Assembly: GCF_041146395.1 (NCBI RefSeq)
Contig: NC_090995.1
Location: 13,023,501-13,087,500 of the forward strand
Source of the DNA: Eulemur rufifrons
Taxonomy: Eukaryota > Chordata > Mammalia > Primates > Lemuridae
Length of the DNA: 64,000 nt
Reading direction: 5' to 3'
Shown: positions 1 to 27,429 of the stretch, piece by piece
Layout: the number at the start of each line of letters is the position of its first letter
Numbering within the stretch: position 1 is the first letter of the stretch
Notes under the pieces: generated by a model
What the model saw: the letters and a program-made list of their open reading frames with translations, nothing else
Database searches by the model: none
Told to the model about the DNA's origin: nothing
Position numbers and translations under genes: made by a program

Positions 1-319
1 GGAGGAAGGGGGCTGGAATTCTAGACAGGGTCAATAGCCACGGAAATCTTTAGGGTTGGAACTGAAGCAAAAGTCAAGTCCTCTGGACAAGAACCACCAA
101 GTGGAGTAGAGTTGAGAGGCAAGAAGGGCAAGATCTGTGACCTGGGCACAGTGAGGGCAGAGGGCAGGAGGGCAGAGGGCAGAGGGCAGAAGGGCGGAGT
201 GAGCATCCCTGGAGACACTGAGATCCGTGCTTTGATGGGAGAGAAGGAAACTGCAGGAGTTAAGGGAACATAACAGGTGTTAGGCCGTAGGATTCAGGGA
301 GCCTCCAACTGTCGTTCAT
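1..319. other. HELQ intron, no recognised element
   Basis: Upstream intron sequence with a short purine-rich tandem stretch (agagggcagga units) near 155-195. No exon or named repeat was recognised. Confidence 0.4.
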
Positions 320-480
320 CACAACCATGTTTCAGACACCCTGCTAGACGCTTTCCGTTGTTTTATCTCTGATCTTTGCACACCTTTGAATAAGTATTGT
401 AATTCCCATTTTACAAATAAACAGTTGGAGGCAAAGCGCAGCACATAGGTTAGGTGGTTTGCTTTTGGCCGCGCAGCCTC
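320..480 (+). repeat. MIR SINE fragment
   Basis: Old tRNA-derived MIR core and tail wording is recognisable ('cccattttacaaataaacag', 'gttaggtggtttgc'), much diverged from the consensus. Boundaries are approximate. Confidence 0.6.
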
Positions 481-529
481 ACTCACATGCCCTGGTCCAC
501 ACCGCTGCCGTCTCTTGCCTGGATCCCTG

Positions 530-1175
530 CAGTGGTCTCCCCAGAGCCACCCTGCCCCACCTCCCCACAGCCCCTCCAAAGAATTCTTCACACGGAATCA
601 TCTTCCCAAAATGTAAATCTGAATGCCACCCCCTTCCTCTTAAACCTTGTTGGCGGTTTCCCATTGCTCTTGGGATGAAGCCCAGATTCCTTGTCCTGTT
701 CTGCTGGGGTAGCTGTGTCCCCTGCCTGTCTCCGCAGCCCCCTCTTCCACCAGCCTTCTCACACCGCACTCGGGACGTGCCGGCTTTCTGTTTCACTTCT
801 CAGACATACCCTGACGCTCCCCAAGCCTGGGGCCTGCCCATCTTCCCTCCCCACGTTCAGGTTCACTCTCACCCGACTCCTTGTCTCGTCAGCTCCCACG
901 CAGCCTTCAGGTTCAGCTTAAGCACCGCTCGCTCGGGGAGCCTCCCCCGTGCCTCTGAGTCCAGTCCGTGTCTTGTCTCATGTCTTATACGACCTCATCC
1001 TTCCCTTCACAGCGCCTGTCAGTGTGTAGTTGCATTCTCATTAGTACGGTGATTTGACGAGGGACTTACCCCACCAGGAAGCAAGGTCCGTGTTTATTTT
1101 CACTGATGGCTGGATCCCCGTGCCATGCCCAGTGCTGGGCATGTGGTTGGCGCTTCGTAAATACTTGCATCAGTG
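530..1175 (+). repeat. L2 LINE 3' fragment
   Basis: The typical 3' end of L2 is visible: 'gccatgcccagtgctgggca' followed by 'ggttggcgcttcgtaaatac'. The preceding C-rich stretch fits the upstream L2 body. Long open frames here are by-products of this C-rich sequence. Confidence 0.65.
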
Positions 1176-1815
1176 AGACTGACTCTGGAGTGGGGCGCGG
1201 GTGAGTTTGCAGGGCAGGGCAGCGTGGAGAATCCAGCTTTGAGACGCTGTGGAGGCCAGAGGCAGGGGCTGGCCCCGTGGGCTTAAATCACTGTGTCAAA
1301 AAGTTTTCCAAGAAGGGGTAGAGGATGACAAAATGGTAGGTAGAGGGATCAGGTGAGGGCTCCCCCCTCCCACGTGGCCCCCCAGTGTTAACTGTAATCA
1401 GTTAGGTAAGAAACAGTCTAAAAATGAAGCACGTTGATAATCCACAAACTGAGTATCAGTTCTTGGACATCTTAAAAGTGGAACTTTAGCTTAATTGAAT
1501 ACTGTATTAAGAATCATTTTCTTATTAAAAGGAGGGAGAAGCAATAGAAAATGTCTATGTCTCATAATATTTTTGTTATCCCTTCTATTAGTTTTTTGAA
1601 ATAAGTACTTAAAATTTCCAGTTGAAGTAGCAACGGAATTGTAAGAGTGAGAAATATACTTATCGATTGACTATATTTTAGTAGAACGTGCTGATTTCAT
1701 TGAAATGGGTTAATGAGAGATTGTTCTAGTTCAGAGCCCACTCTGCATCTGAACACCGAGTGAGGGGTAAGTGCTACTTACGGCTGTTACTCTGAGTTGT
1801 AAATAGTGAAGAGGG
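1176..1815. other. HELQ intron, no recognised element
   Basis: AT-rich intron without a repeat or exon that I can recognise. A purine-rich segment at 1290-1350 shows no clear origin. Confidence 0.4.
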
Positions 1816-1996
1816 AGCCGGGCGCGGTGGCTCACGCCTGTGATCCTAGCACTCTGGGAGGCAGAGGCGGGAGGATCGCTCGAGGTCAGGAGTTTGAGAC
1901 CAGCCTGAGCAAGAGCAAGACCCCCATCTCTACTAAAAATAGAAAGAAATTAGCCAAACAAGTAAAATAAATAAAAAAAAAAAGAAAAAAAAATTA
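1816..1996 (+). repeat. Alu, left arm only, strepsirrhine type
   Basis: Starts 'gccgggcgcggtggctcacg' and runs through 'gagcaagagcaagacccccat' to an A-rich end near 1996. The right monomer is absent. Confidence 0.85.
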
Positions 1997-2563
1997 GTGA
2001 ATGGGGGAGAGGAAAAGGCAGTGAGAGAACAAGAAACAGATGGGAAGGAGAGAGACAAAAAGAGGGAGAAATAGTTTATTTTTAGTAACATTTCAGGCAG
2101 ACCGTACCCTGATCCTGTTTTAGTGGAGTCTGTCAGTTGTGTGTTTTCCATGTTTTTTTTAAATGCAATTTTTAGAGCTAAAAGGTGCTTTCACAGGTGG
2201 GTAGAAAGGGGTGAAGGGCGGATGCCTGAAGGAGGCTGAGTGGAAATGAGTGAAAGTTGCTTGGGGAGTAAACAGAGCACAGCTCTGGAGATACTGTGAG
2301 AAATTATTCAAAGGAGTTTTTGAATGAAAAATATGTACGTGTTTTCGTAAAAAGCATGAATATAATAACTATCTTCTCCCTTAAATGTTTTCTTGTTAAT
2401 TTTAAATTGCATTATAAAATATATGCAACTTTGTAGATTTTGTACTAATCCTTTATTGAAATAGCTTTGAGGTATGGAAACGAGTCCTCATCTTGGTGAC
2501 TGTGCATTCAGAGTGATGCCTTGAATTCAGAATAGTCTCCAATAGTGTCCTGAATTGTTTCAG
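1997..2563. other. HELQ intron, no recognised element
   Basis: Purine-rich start, then AT-rich sequence leading to the splice acceptor at 2561-2563. No named element recognised. Confidence 0.4.
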
Positions 2564-18561
<15,998 letters not shown>

Positions 18562-18613
18562 AGCTGTTTGAGGAGCATGTTCAAATATGAATTATTTATT
18601 GTACATATATTTT

Positions 18614-18619
18614 ATTAAA
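18614..18619 (+). terminator. HELQ: HELQ probable poly(A) signal ATTAAA
   Basis: An ATTAAA hexamer lies about 53 bases after the HELQ stop codon, followed by a T-rich and A-rich stretch. ATTAAA is the commonest variant of AATAAA. This would give a very short 3' UTR ending near 18,635-18,645. Confidence 0.6.
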
Positions 18620-18699
18620 GATTCCTTATACTTTATAAACGAAAAACATATATTTTAATTATGCACTGAGAACTGTGGATACTGTTGGAATATACCTCT

Positions 18700-19330
18700 C
18701 ACCCATAATTGCAATAATCTTCCCACTACTAACCCATCTTTTTCAATACTGACACATTATTTCTCTGCTCAAAACTCTGTGGTGTCCAACCCATGGAGAA
18801 GCAGGAAAATAAAAAATAAAAATTTAAAAAAAAAAAAACCCTCTGTGGTGTCCATCACAAAATGAAATGCAAACTTCTTAACGTATCCCAGCCTACCTTT
18901 GTGGCCAGATCTTTCCTTATTCTCTTACCCGTTTCTTTCATCAGACTGGACTACTTGAAATCCCCAGAATTTTCCCTGTGATTTTCAAATTCTCTGTTTC
19001 CTAATTGCTTTATGTTATTCGCAGTGCATGGAAATTCTCTTTAAAATCTGTCATATACTTCAAAGGTCAAGTAAAAATGCCCAAATGTTATCTCCTCTAT
19101 GAAATAGTCCAGGTTCGTTCTCAAGCCCACCCCATACAGGGGGGCTCTTTCCCTGCTGTAAGCATCACGGGCCTGTCATTTCTGCCTGTGTCTTCTTTTC
19201 TGCTCCTAGTTTATAATTTGGAGGGCTCAGACCTCTGTCTTTGCATGCCACACGGCACCTACCATGCTTCCCTGCACAAAGTAGAAACCTCAGTGAAGAA
19301 TGAATACTGCCCAAAATTAACAATTTGAAG
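18700..19330 (+). repeat. L2-like LINE fragment, interrupted by a micro-insertion
   Basis: Wording such as 'aaaatgaaatgcaaacttct' and 'cccagcctacctttgtggcc' fits the older L2 body. A 52-base A-rich insert with a 14-base direct repeat splits it at 18,789-18,840. Confidence 0.5.
18775..18854 (+). mobile_element. Tiny 5'-truncated retro-insertion with target-site duplication
   Basis: ctctgtggtgtcca occurs at 18775-18788 and again at 18841-18854. Between them lie only 52 bases, ending in an A-rich tail. This is the signature of L1-driven insertion with extreme 5' truncation. Confidence 0.75.
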
Positions 19331-19516
19331 ATTTTCTTCAATATTGCCTCTCCCTTCTCCCTTTTCGTAATTACAGCTCAAATGCAGATGATACCAGTGC
19401 AAGAAAAAAGGTGATCACTAGCAATATTTATGAGTACTGAACTGGTTTGATTAAAATGTTCTACCCATTTGTCTAAGAAACATCTATTGGAAACTTTGCA
19501 GATAGACCCACAGTCT

Positions 19517-19699
19517 CACTGGGTGCCAGCCAGGTAGGGGGGGATGGCTAAATTCACAACTAATGGATGCGGAGCGGAGTGTACTGTCTGGGGGACGGGC
19601 ACGCCTGTAGCTCTGGCCTGGGCAGTGCAAAGGCAATATATGTAACCAAAATGTTTGTACCCCCATAATATTCTGAAATTTAAGAATAAAAGAATAAAA
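19517..19699 (+). mobile_element. 5'-truncated L1 3' end, lemur-type, with target-site duplication
   Basis: 'gggacgggcacgcctgtagc' and 'atgtttgtacccccataata' fit the 3' UTR of recent strepsirrhine L1. It is flanked by atagacccacagtct (19502-19516) and atagatccacagtct (19700-19714). Confidence 0.65.
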
Positions 19700-20104
19700 A
19701 TAGATCCACAGTCTAATTTCTTCGTGCCTTAACATTTGAAACCATTATAATATAGTAGCCATTTACCTAGTACTTTCTATGTGCCAGGAACTGACACCAA
19801 GATTCACCGTCCCCCACAACCTGTCCCCAGGGCCTGTAGCCCCTTGTTAGTCACACCACGGCCTGCCCCAAGGCATGTGGCTGCAAAGAAGAAGCACTTC
19901 AGGGTCCAGCCCATCATCCCCTAGCAGATAGTGGAGAGATTTTTGGCACACCCATTAAGCTCACATTTAGACACTAGACCTTCTTTTGTGTTTCTTCTCT
20001 CCCTCTTTTTTTTTTTCTTTTTTGAGGTTTATAATAGTCACCAACAAATTAACTAAAGATCCCGTCCTGACTTGCTCTTGTGCTCAGGCCTGTGTTGTGG
20101 TCTT

Positions 20105-20499
20105 CCAGCTGCCACCAACAGGACTAGAGGTGGCCTGAGAAACCGCGCAAGAAAACCCACCTGGGCACAACCCTCCAGGCCAACCCCGTTGGTGACACTT
20201 CCCATGTGAAGAGAATTGTGCTGGAAAAAGTAGAGGCTGCGGCCAGACAGCCAGATTCTGCCGAGCATCTGTTCAAGCAATGAGGGCGGCTCCAACTCCA
20301 TTGAGGAAGATGATGAAGCTCTGGTGGCTGCATGTGGTCACAAAGATCACGCTGTTGGTGACATTCCTAGAGTCTGCTTGAAGGGTGTCAAAGTAGCCAG
20401 TGTCTCTCTTTTGGCCTTTTACAAAAGGTTAAGAAGAAAAGACCAAGATCATAAGTTTTGATGATGCCAACATGGTAGTAATACATTTTCACAAAGATA
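20105..20499 (+). pseudogene. RPS23P: RPS23 processed pseudogene with an internal deletion
   Basis: Intronless DNA matching the mRNA of ribosomal protein S23: 'ccacctgggcacaaccctcc', 'gaattgtgctggaaaaagta', then 'ttgaggaagatgatgaagct', 'gctgttggtgacattcctag' and 'gaccaagatcataag'. The translated trace includes [20 protein letters not shown]. Early stops, frameshifts and a lost central segment (about 70 bases by my estimate, near 20,262) show it is not functional. A tail resembling the RPS23 3' UTR follows. The 5' end is much diverged. No long poly(A) tail remains, so the copy is old. Confidence 0.85.
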
Positions 20500-21690
20500 T
20501 ATTTAACTTTTATATATTTGTAATTTACATATTTTATTTAAAATATGTTTGAAAATAAATTTTAAAAAAATAGCCAAAGAAAATAGAATCGCATTATATT
20601 TTTCATATAATTCTTTTCCATTGCCATGAAGAGAACACATCATCATTAGTCTCCCTAGAAGGTCAAGAGGAGACCATGCAGAACACTGTAGGTTTTTCAT
20701 ATTCTCCTGCCTGTGTTGATTGATCTCCAAAGTTAATTTCGAACAACGTGCTCAGCACTAACTTAAGACTTAGAGCTGAGTGAACCCATCGGGCACAGAG
20801 CTCCTTTGTACTCCTGAACCTTGCAAAAGAAATCTGAGCCACTCACCAGAAAGTATCATCCACTTCCTGTTCCTATATATTAGGAAATAGCTTTATATTA
20901 CTTGCATCACTGGATTTTTTTTTTTAGTGTTTTAATTGTGCACTTACATGTATCAGAAAAGCTATTCATTTTTTCCAGGGATCAATAGAAACGTTCTGAA
21001 AATCAGCAATTGCCTTCATCTTTATGGGGTGATTCTAGAAATTATTATTATTATGTTCTTCCATTTCTGGGAACATTACCATTTAGACGATTAATGATAA
21101 TTAGTGCAAGGCACAATATAATATATTTAACGAAAGATATCATTGATGTTATTCTATTTATTTATGTCTACTTTTGTAAATGGAACAAATGCTGTTCTAT
21201 ATTTCCGTTTGGTGACATTGGGTAAGTATGGGCAGGTAGACTGGGTGGTGCTGTGGTGTCTTTAAAGAGTGGTGGCTTCTCTGTAGCCACATCCCGTGGC
21301 CTGTTCTCGTCCTCACTCTCTCTGACCTCTCTCAAACAGCCAGTGCTGCCAGTCAGTCTCAAGCTCTTCCTCCTTCTTAGGTGCTTGAAAGGCGCTAATT
21401 CTCCTCTCTGTCCACGACTCCACACCTCTATTTGCATGGCTTCCCCTCTCGGGCACACGCCTGACCGTCCTCATCCTCCTCCTCTTCAACATAATTAGAG
21501 GATTAAAAGACATCTTGCTGGTCATCGATTCCAAACTCCTTCCCCCAAATGACCTTTCCCTAAAGGTTTCCATGAACACTCGGTGAAGCTCTCCTAAGTA
21601 CCTGCTCCCGGCCGGGGCTCTAGGAGACGGGACCATGAATCAGAAAACCTGGATTTAACCCCCAGATTTATCCACCCCTTGTGTGGGCCC
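20500..21690. other. Intergenic, no recognised element
   Basis: AT-rich, then a mixed stretch with C-rich segments at 21,250-21,500. Short open frames here show no protein similarity that I recognise. Confidence 0.4.
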
Positions 21691-21699
21691 ACGGTGCTT

Positions 21700-21930
21700 T
21701 TCTTCCCAGGCTTCCTTGCAGCTGGGTGCTAGACATGAACTAGATCACACTAGTGAGTGGCATGCACACCGCTATTTACCACCTGGATATGTTCCATTTT
21801 TCTGTAGTTTTCATGTCTGTAAAATGCAAATAATAACAGCATCTACATCCTAGGGTTTTTACGAGAAGGAAGTGAGTTAATCATGCAAATTGCTTAGCCT
21901 GGTACATAGTATTAATAAATGTTAGCTTTG
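21700..21930 (+). repeat. MIR SINE fragment
   Basis: 'gtctgtaaaatgcaaataat', then 'atcctagggtttttacgaga' and 'tggtacatagtattaataaa' follow the MIR consensus with divergence. Confidence 0.65.
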
Positions 21931-22715
21931 TTACAAGCACGTTGCTGTCGCTGTTGTCGTTTTGGAGGTGGAAGAGAGGCAGAGGCTGTCTTCCCTGCTG
22001 TGCTGTCCTCCTCCGGCACAGCAGGGTCCTGGTGTCAGTCCTTAGCTTCGTGGTTTCCAGAGGCAGCTGTCCTGGATCAAGGTTACAGGGGTGTGTCCTG
22101 AAGTCAGCACGTCCTGCTTCAGCCTCTGACTCCCTGTGGGACCGATTCTGCCATCTGTTCTTGAGAATCAGCCGAAAGCCCTGTCTTCCAGCCCCATCAG
22201 CAGTTCTGTAAGTGCTTAATCACCTTTTGAAATACATGGAGAGTGGCCGGGAGCGCTTCGAGGCCTTTATCTACCTTTGCTTTGCCTGGCACGTGTCATC
22301 ACTTTCTCTTTCTAAGGGCTGCGCGAGGACAGTAGCCTCAGAACCCCGTGTATAGGCCTGGCATTTGCATATCAACAGGCGCTCTCTGGCCTCTCTAAGT
22401 CTCAATTTCCCAGAAGGCAGTGACCAAGCTTAAATTAGATTCCCATTCTTGTTCAATCAACCATGGCCAGGAAACACTGGCCACCACATGGTACAAATTT
22501 ACTACGCAGAGTCAACTCTGTGGATGGGTGGGAGGAGAAGTTCTTGGAGACGCGAAGAGGAGGCCAACACACCATAGTATGTGGCTGACAATATCGCAGG
22601 GAACGAAGACTATGTAACATTAATGTGAAATTAATATAACTGTTCAACTGTCTGCGTGTAGGGATATCATGACCTTCACATTTAAAAATTAATACTCTTT
22701 GCATATGAATATGTA
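21931..22715. other. Intergenic, no recognised element
   Basis: Mixed composition. No gene or named repeat recognised. Confidence 0.4.
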
Positions 22716-23025
22716 CAGTTGGCCCTCCATATCGACTAACTAACCAGTCCCATTCAACTGAAAATATTCAGAAAAGAAGCAAAAAACAAGAAGAACATAG
22801 CAATACAACAATTAAATATATGAATAAAAAAGAGTATAACAGCTATTAATAGAGCATTTACACTGTGTTGGGTATTATAAGTAATTTAGAGATGATTTAA
22901 AGTAGATGGGAGGATGTTCGTAGGTTATATGCAAATACTACACCATTTTATATCAGGGATTTGAACATTCATGGACTTTGATATCCATGAGGTCCTGGAA
23001 CCGATCCTCCATGGATACCTATATG
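22716..23025 (+). mobile_element. Tigger-like (pogo-type) non-autonomous DNA transposon
   Basis: Starts cagttggccctccatatcg and ends 'gatcctccatggatacctat', giving imperfect terminal inverted repeats next to TA. The core includes 'ggtattataagtaatttaga' and 'gttatatgcaaatactacac', as in MER2/Tigger MITEs. No transposase frame is present. Confidence 0.7.
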
Positions 23026-23725
23026 TATTCTCTTATAGCAACTTGAAATAGCTCACATTAGCTCGGTGTTTTTAGCATTCCCCTTATCCAAGCAGTATGA
23101 TACGTCACTCTGAGAATATCAAAGTAACTAGAAAGTTAACTATTGAGATAAATAAAAACAGAATTCTAGATGTTGCCTGGTGGTTAAATCGTGCTGAGGA
23201 TGCAAAGTGGGCAATCTGGAAGGGGCGTCCATTCATTCAGGCCACGAGGGCACCATTAAGGAATTTTTATTCTGGTAAATGAGCATAAACAGGACCCCAG
23301 GGACTGAAAAATCTGAGACTGCTTCCAAAAGCTCTACTTTTGCACCCAGGGAGTGCAAAGAAGAATCTGGGTGGAATAAATAGCCAGATAAATGATGCAA
23401 AGGCAGAGAGCCCGAGCCAAGGTGGAAGCCACGTTTGGGAGATCAGGTGCTGACGGCAAATGTTAGAGTGTGTTTTACAGAAAGGCGATAATAGCAAATT
23501 GATTGTCGTGGGGCTTTGACACTGGGGTGTCAGTATCTAGGGCATGTGACGTATGAATTCCCAGGTAAACTCACAGCTCGATCTGAGGTTAAGCTTGGGA
23601 CTGAGACCAAGAAATGGCAAATATGAGGTTTGGGCAAAAGGAGCAGAGTGCTGTTCTCATTTGGTTTCTACTATCCCTGACTTCACAACCTGTCCTCCTC
23701 GCTGCTTATCTAAAGATCTCTCCAG
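23026..23725. other. Intergenic, no recognised element
   Basis: Unique-looking sequence without a recognisable element or exon. Confidence 0.4.
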
Positions 23726-24072
23726 CCCGGGCGCAGTGGCTCATGCCTGTAATCCTAACACTTTGGGAGGCTGAGGTGGGAGGATTGCTCGAGGTCAGGA
23801 GTTCGAGACCAGCCTGAGCAAGAGTGAGACCCCGTCGCTACTAAAAAAAAAATAGAAAGAAATGATCTGGACAGCTAAAATATATATATAGAAAAAATTA
23901 GCCAGGCGTGGTGGCACATGCCTGTGGTCCCAGCTACTCAGGATGCTGAGGCACAAGGATCGCTTGAGCCCAAGAGTTGGAGGTTGCTGTGAGCTAGGCT
24001 GAAGCCACGGCACTCTAGCCCGGGCAACAGAGTGAGACTCTGTCTCAAAAAAAAAAAAAACAAACAAACAAA
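23726..24072 (+). repeat. Full-length Alu
   Basis: Complete dimeric Alu with an A-rich tail ending in caaacaaacaaa. 'ctctccag' is present on both sides as a short target-site duplication. Confidence 0.92.
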
Positions 24073-24382
24073 AACTCTCTCCAGTGTGACATATATATTG
24101 TCTGTGCAAGGTTTTTTCTATGAGTGATTTTTGTGCACAGAAAGTTATTTTCATTTTAATAATTAGCATTCAGATTGTTCAAAACCTACTTATTTCTGAA
24201 GCTTTTAAGAAGTCATAGTTTTAAAAACATATAATTCTCTTTATAAATCCAGACAATTTCAACATTCACTTTAAAGAAGGATTTCTAATTAATTGAGTAA
24301 ATTCCCTTAAGTGTTTCCAACTATATTTATACATTTAACATATTTGACTTTCCTCCCAAGTACTGTTTAAACAAAAAAAAAC

Positions 24383-24517
24383 TGGGCCAGGTGCAGTGGC
24401 TCATGCCTGTAATCCCAGCACTTTGGGAGGCTGAGGCTGGAGGATCGCTTGAGGCCAGGAGTTCAAGACCTGCCTGGGCAAGACCACAAGACCCCGTCTC
24501 CATTAAAGAAAAAACAA
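24383..24517 (+). repeat. Alu-related left monomer (FLAM-like)
   Basis: Single arm starting 'ggccaggtgcagtggctcat' with the older 'cccagcactttgggaggc' wording, ending in an A-rich tail. Confidence 0.75.
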
Positions 24518-24804
24518 ACTGCCCCATGTTCTTATATATGTTAATATCTAATAAATTAAACTTATAACGCTTCACCTTAAAAATCATGAGTTAAATCAAT
24601 TACACAATTAAGAATTACGAAGCTATAATAGTACTCTGATATGCCAAATTCTCTTAAACATTTCCATATCAAATATGTACAGTTTCTTTAACTGCAAAAT
24701 AGTCATATATAGCTGTGATTCTCCTAAACACGCCTATACTTAATGCTTTCTGGGATTGAGAGATGCTTACCCACCGAGAAAAAGATTATGTCAATCTACA
24801 CTCT

Positions 24805-25057
24805 TTTTTTTTTTTTTTTTTTTTTGAGACAGGATGTCTTTCTGTCACCTGGGCTGACGTGCAGTGGTACCATGGTACCATCATAGCTCAACTGCAGCTT
24901 TGAACTCCTGGGCTCAAGTGGTCTTCCTGACTGAGCCTTCTGAATAGCTGGGACTACAGGCATGCGCCACCATGCCCGGCTAATTTTTCTATTTTTTGTA
25001 GAGACAGGGTCATGCTATGTTGCTCAAGCTGGTCTTAAACTCCTGGGCCAATCCACA
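24805..25057 (-). repeat. Older Alu (AluJ-like), reversed, truncated
   Basis: Reversed Alu with 'gggctgacgtgcagtggtac', lacking the start of the left arm. The flanks carry caatctacactcttt and caatccacactcttt, a 15-base duplication with one mismatch. Confidence 0.85.
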
Positions 25058-25546
25058 CTCTTTAGGGATTGCTTTCTCGGATGCTTGAGAGCTGCAGAAC
25101 AACCAGACATTAGGCCTGGAGTGCAAACCTCCGGGACAGCTTTTCTCACCACCCTGACCTAAGTCGAGGTCCCTTTTATAATCACCATAGTTTCTTATGC
25201 CATAACTTAAAGAGAGCATGGTCAACTTATAGCACTGACTTATCCACTAGGCAGGGTGGCTCAGTGCCTAGAGCCCATACTTTTAGGTGCCCACAGTATG
25301 TATTAATTTTAATTTCTTTTAAAATCAGGAGAAAAAAATCTAATGAAATAATAATGAACATGTAATACTGAATCCAGCTTGGATTATATTCATCTGTAAA
25401 CCAATGCAGTGATAAAATATAATTTCTGACACTTTTTCCTACAAAGGCAAAAGGACCCAACACTCATGAAAGTCATGATGGGCCCCGGTCACTTAGCATA
25501 CATCCCTGGGTGTGACTCTGATCAGGACCTAATTTCTTTTTATTTT

Positions 25547-25893
25547 ATTTTATTTATTTATTTTTTTTTGAGACAGAGTCTCACTCTGTTGCCCAGGCTA
25601 GAGTGAGTGCCGTGGAGTCAGCCTAGCTCACAGAAACCTCAAACTCCTGAGCTCAAGTGATCCTCCTGCCTCAGCCTCCCGAGTAGCTGGGACTACAGGC
25701 ATGTGCCACCATGCCCGGCTAATTTTTTCTATATATATTTTTAGCTGTCCATATAATTTCTTTCTATTTTTTTTTTAGTAGAGATGGGGTCTCGCTCTTG
25801 CTCAGGCTGGTCTCGAACTCCTGAGCTCAAACGATCCGCCCACCTCGGCCTCCCTGAGTGCTAGGATTACAGGCGTGAGCCACCGCGCCCGGC
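25547..25893 (-). repeat. Full-length Alu, reversed
   Basis: Complete reversed element ending 'gccaccgcgcccggcc', flanked by ggacctaat on both sides. Confidence 0.92.
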
Positions 25894-26079
25894 CGGGACC
25901 TAATGTCTTACATCAACTTACAGAACTCTGACACCCCACCTAGACTGATCCAGCAAGCCCGTGCGTTTTCCATTTCTTTGGCTCTTCAGATATTTACATA
26001 TCCGAATTCACAGAATTCTGCACTTAAAAAAAATTTTACTATCTTGAAGGGCATGCGACCCTCATAATGTTAAAATGCT

Positions 26080-26840
26080 ATTCAATTCACGAAAATTTGA
26101 ACAGTCATTTCTTAAAGGAACCTAATCAAATGGCAAATAAGCACATAAAAAAACATCATTAGTCATAAGAGAAATGAAAACTAAAACCACAATGAGATAA
26201 GATGATACACTCACTGGAATGGCTAAAATTTTAAAGACTGGTAACATTAAATGTTGTTTGGCAGAAAAAGTTTTAGCAGTTTCATATCAGCCCCATGACC
26301 TGGCAGTTCCACTCCGCACTATTACTCTAGAGAAATGAAAATACAGTTCTACAAATAGACTGAGATAAGAATGTTCTCAGCAGCTTTATTCATAGTAGCC
26401 AAGAAATGGCAACAGCCTCAAACCAATAGGAAAATGGATAAACAAATGATGGTATATTCATACAATGGAAACCACTTAGAAAAAAAGAAGAAAGAACTCA
26501 GATACACACAACAGCATAAATTAATGATTAATTTCAAAAACTTTACACAAAAGGGTATGTAACGTGTGATTCTTCTTCTCTCTCTCTCTCTTTTTTTTTT
26601 TTTTTGAAAGTTCTAGAGCAAGCTAAACTAATTTATGACAAATGAAGTCAGACAGTGGTTGCCTCTGGGATGGGGACAGGAATTTACTGGGAAGGGCTTG
26701 AAGGAACTTTCTGGAGTGACAGAGGTTTGGGTATATGCATGTGTCAAAACTCATCCAATGTTGCACTTAAGATTTGTGCATTTCACTGTATGTAAATTGT
26801 ACCTAAAAGCAAAAAGAACCGTAAACAAATGTTGAACTCT
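26080..26840 (+). repeat. Old L1 3' end (ORF2 end and 3' UTR)
   Basis: 'ctttattcatagtagccaag', 'tggatacaatg'-type wording and 'tgcatttcactgtatgtaaa' are the end of an old L1 ORF2 and 3' UTR. A (TC)n(T)n patch at 26574-26605 lies inside it. There is no intact reading frame. Confidence 0.75.
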
Positions 26841-26919
26841 AGTTAATAATATGAATGTTGAAGTCTCTAAGAGTAAAATATTCCCATGTCTGCAGCTTAT
26901 ACATATTGAAATGTGTCAG

Positions 26920-27342
<423 letters not shown>

Positions 27343-27429
27343 TTAATTATAGTTATGTGGGTGTTCACTGTATAATTCTTTCAACTTTTCTCTATGTTTG
27401 CAATTTTTATAATAAAATGATGGAAAAAA

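Noticed and set aside
459..1052. 197-codon open frame near the left edge
   Set aside because: It lies in a C-rich L2 fragment, shows no known protein domain, and HELQ has no such sequence.
20053..20333. Minus-strand open frames of 69-82 codons at 20.1-20.3 kb
   Set aside because: They are antisense to the RPS23 pseudogene.
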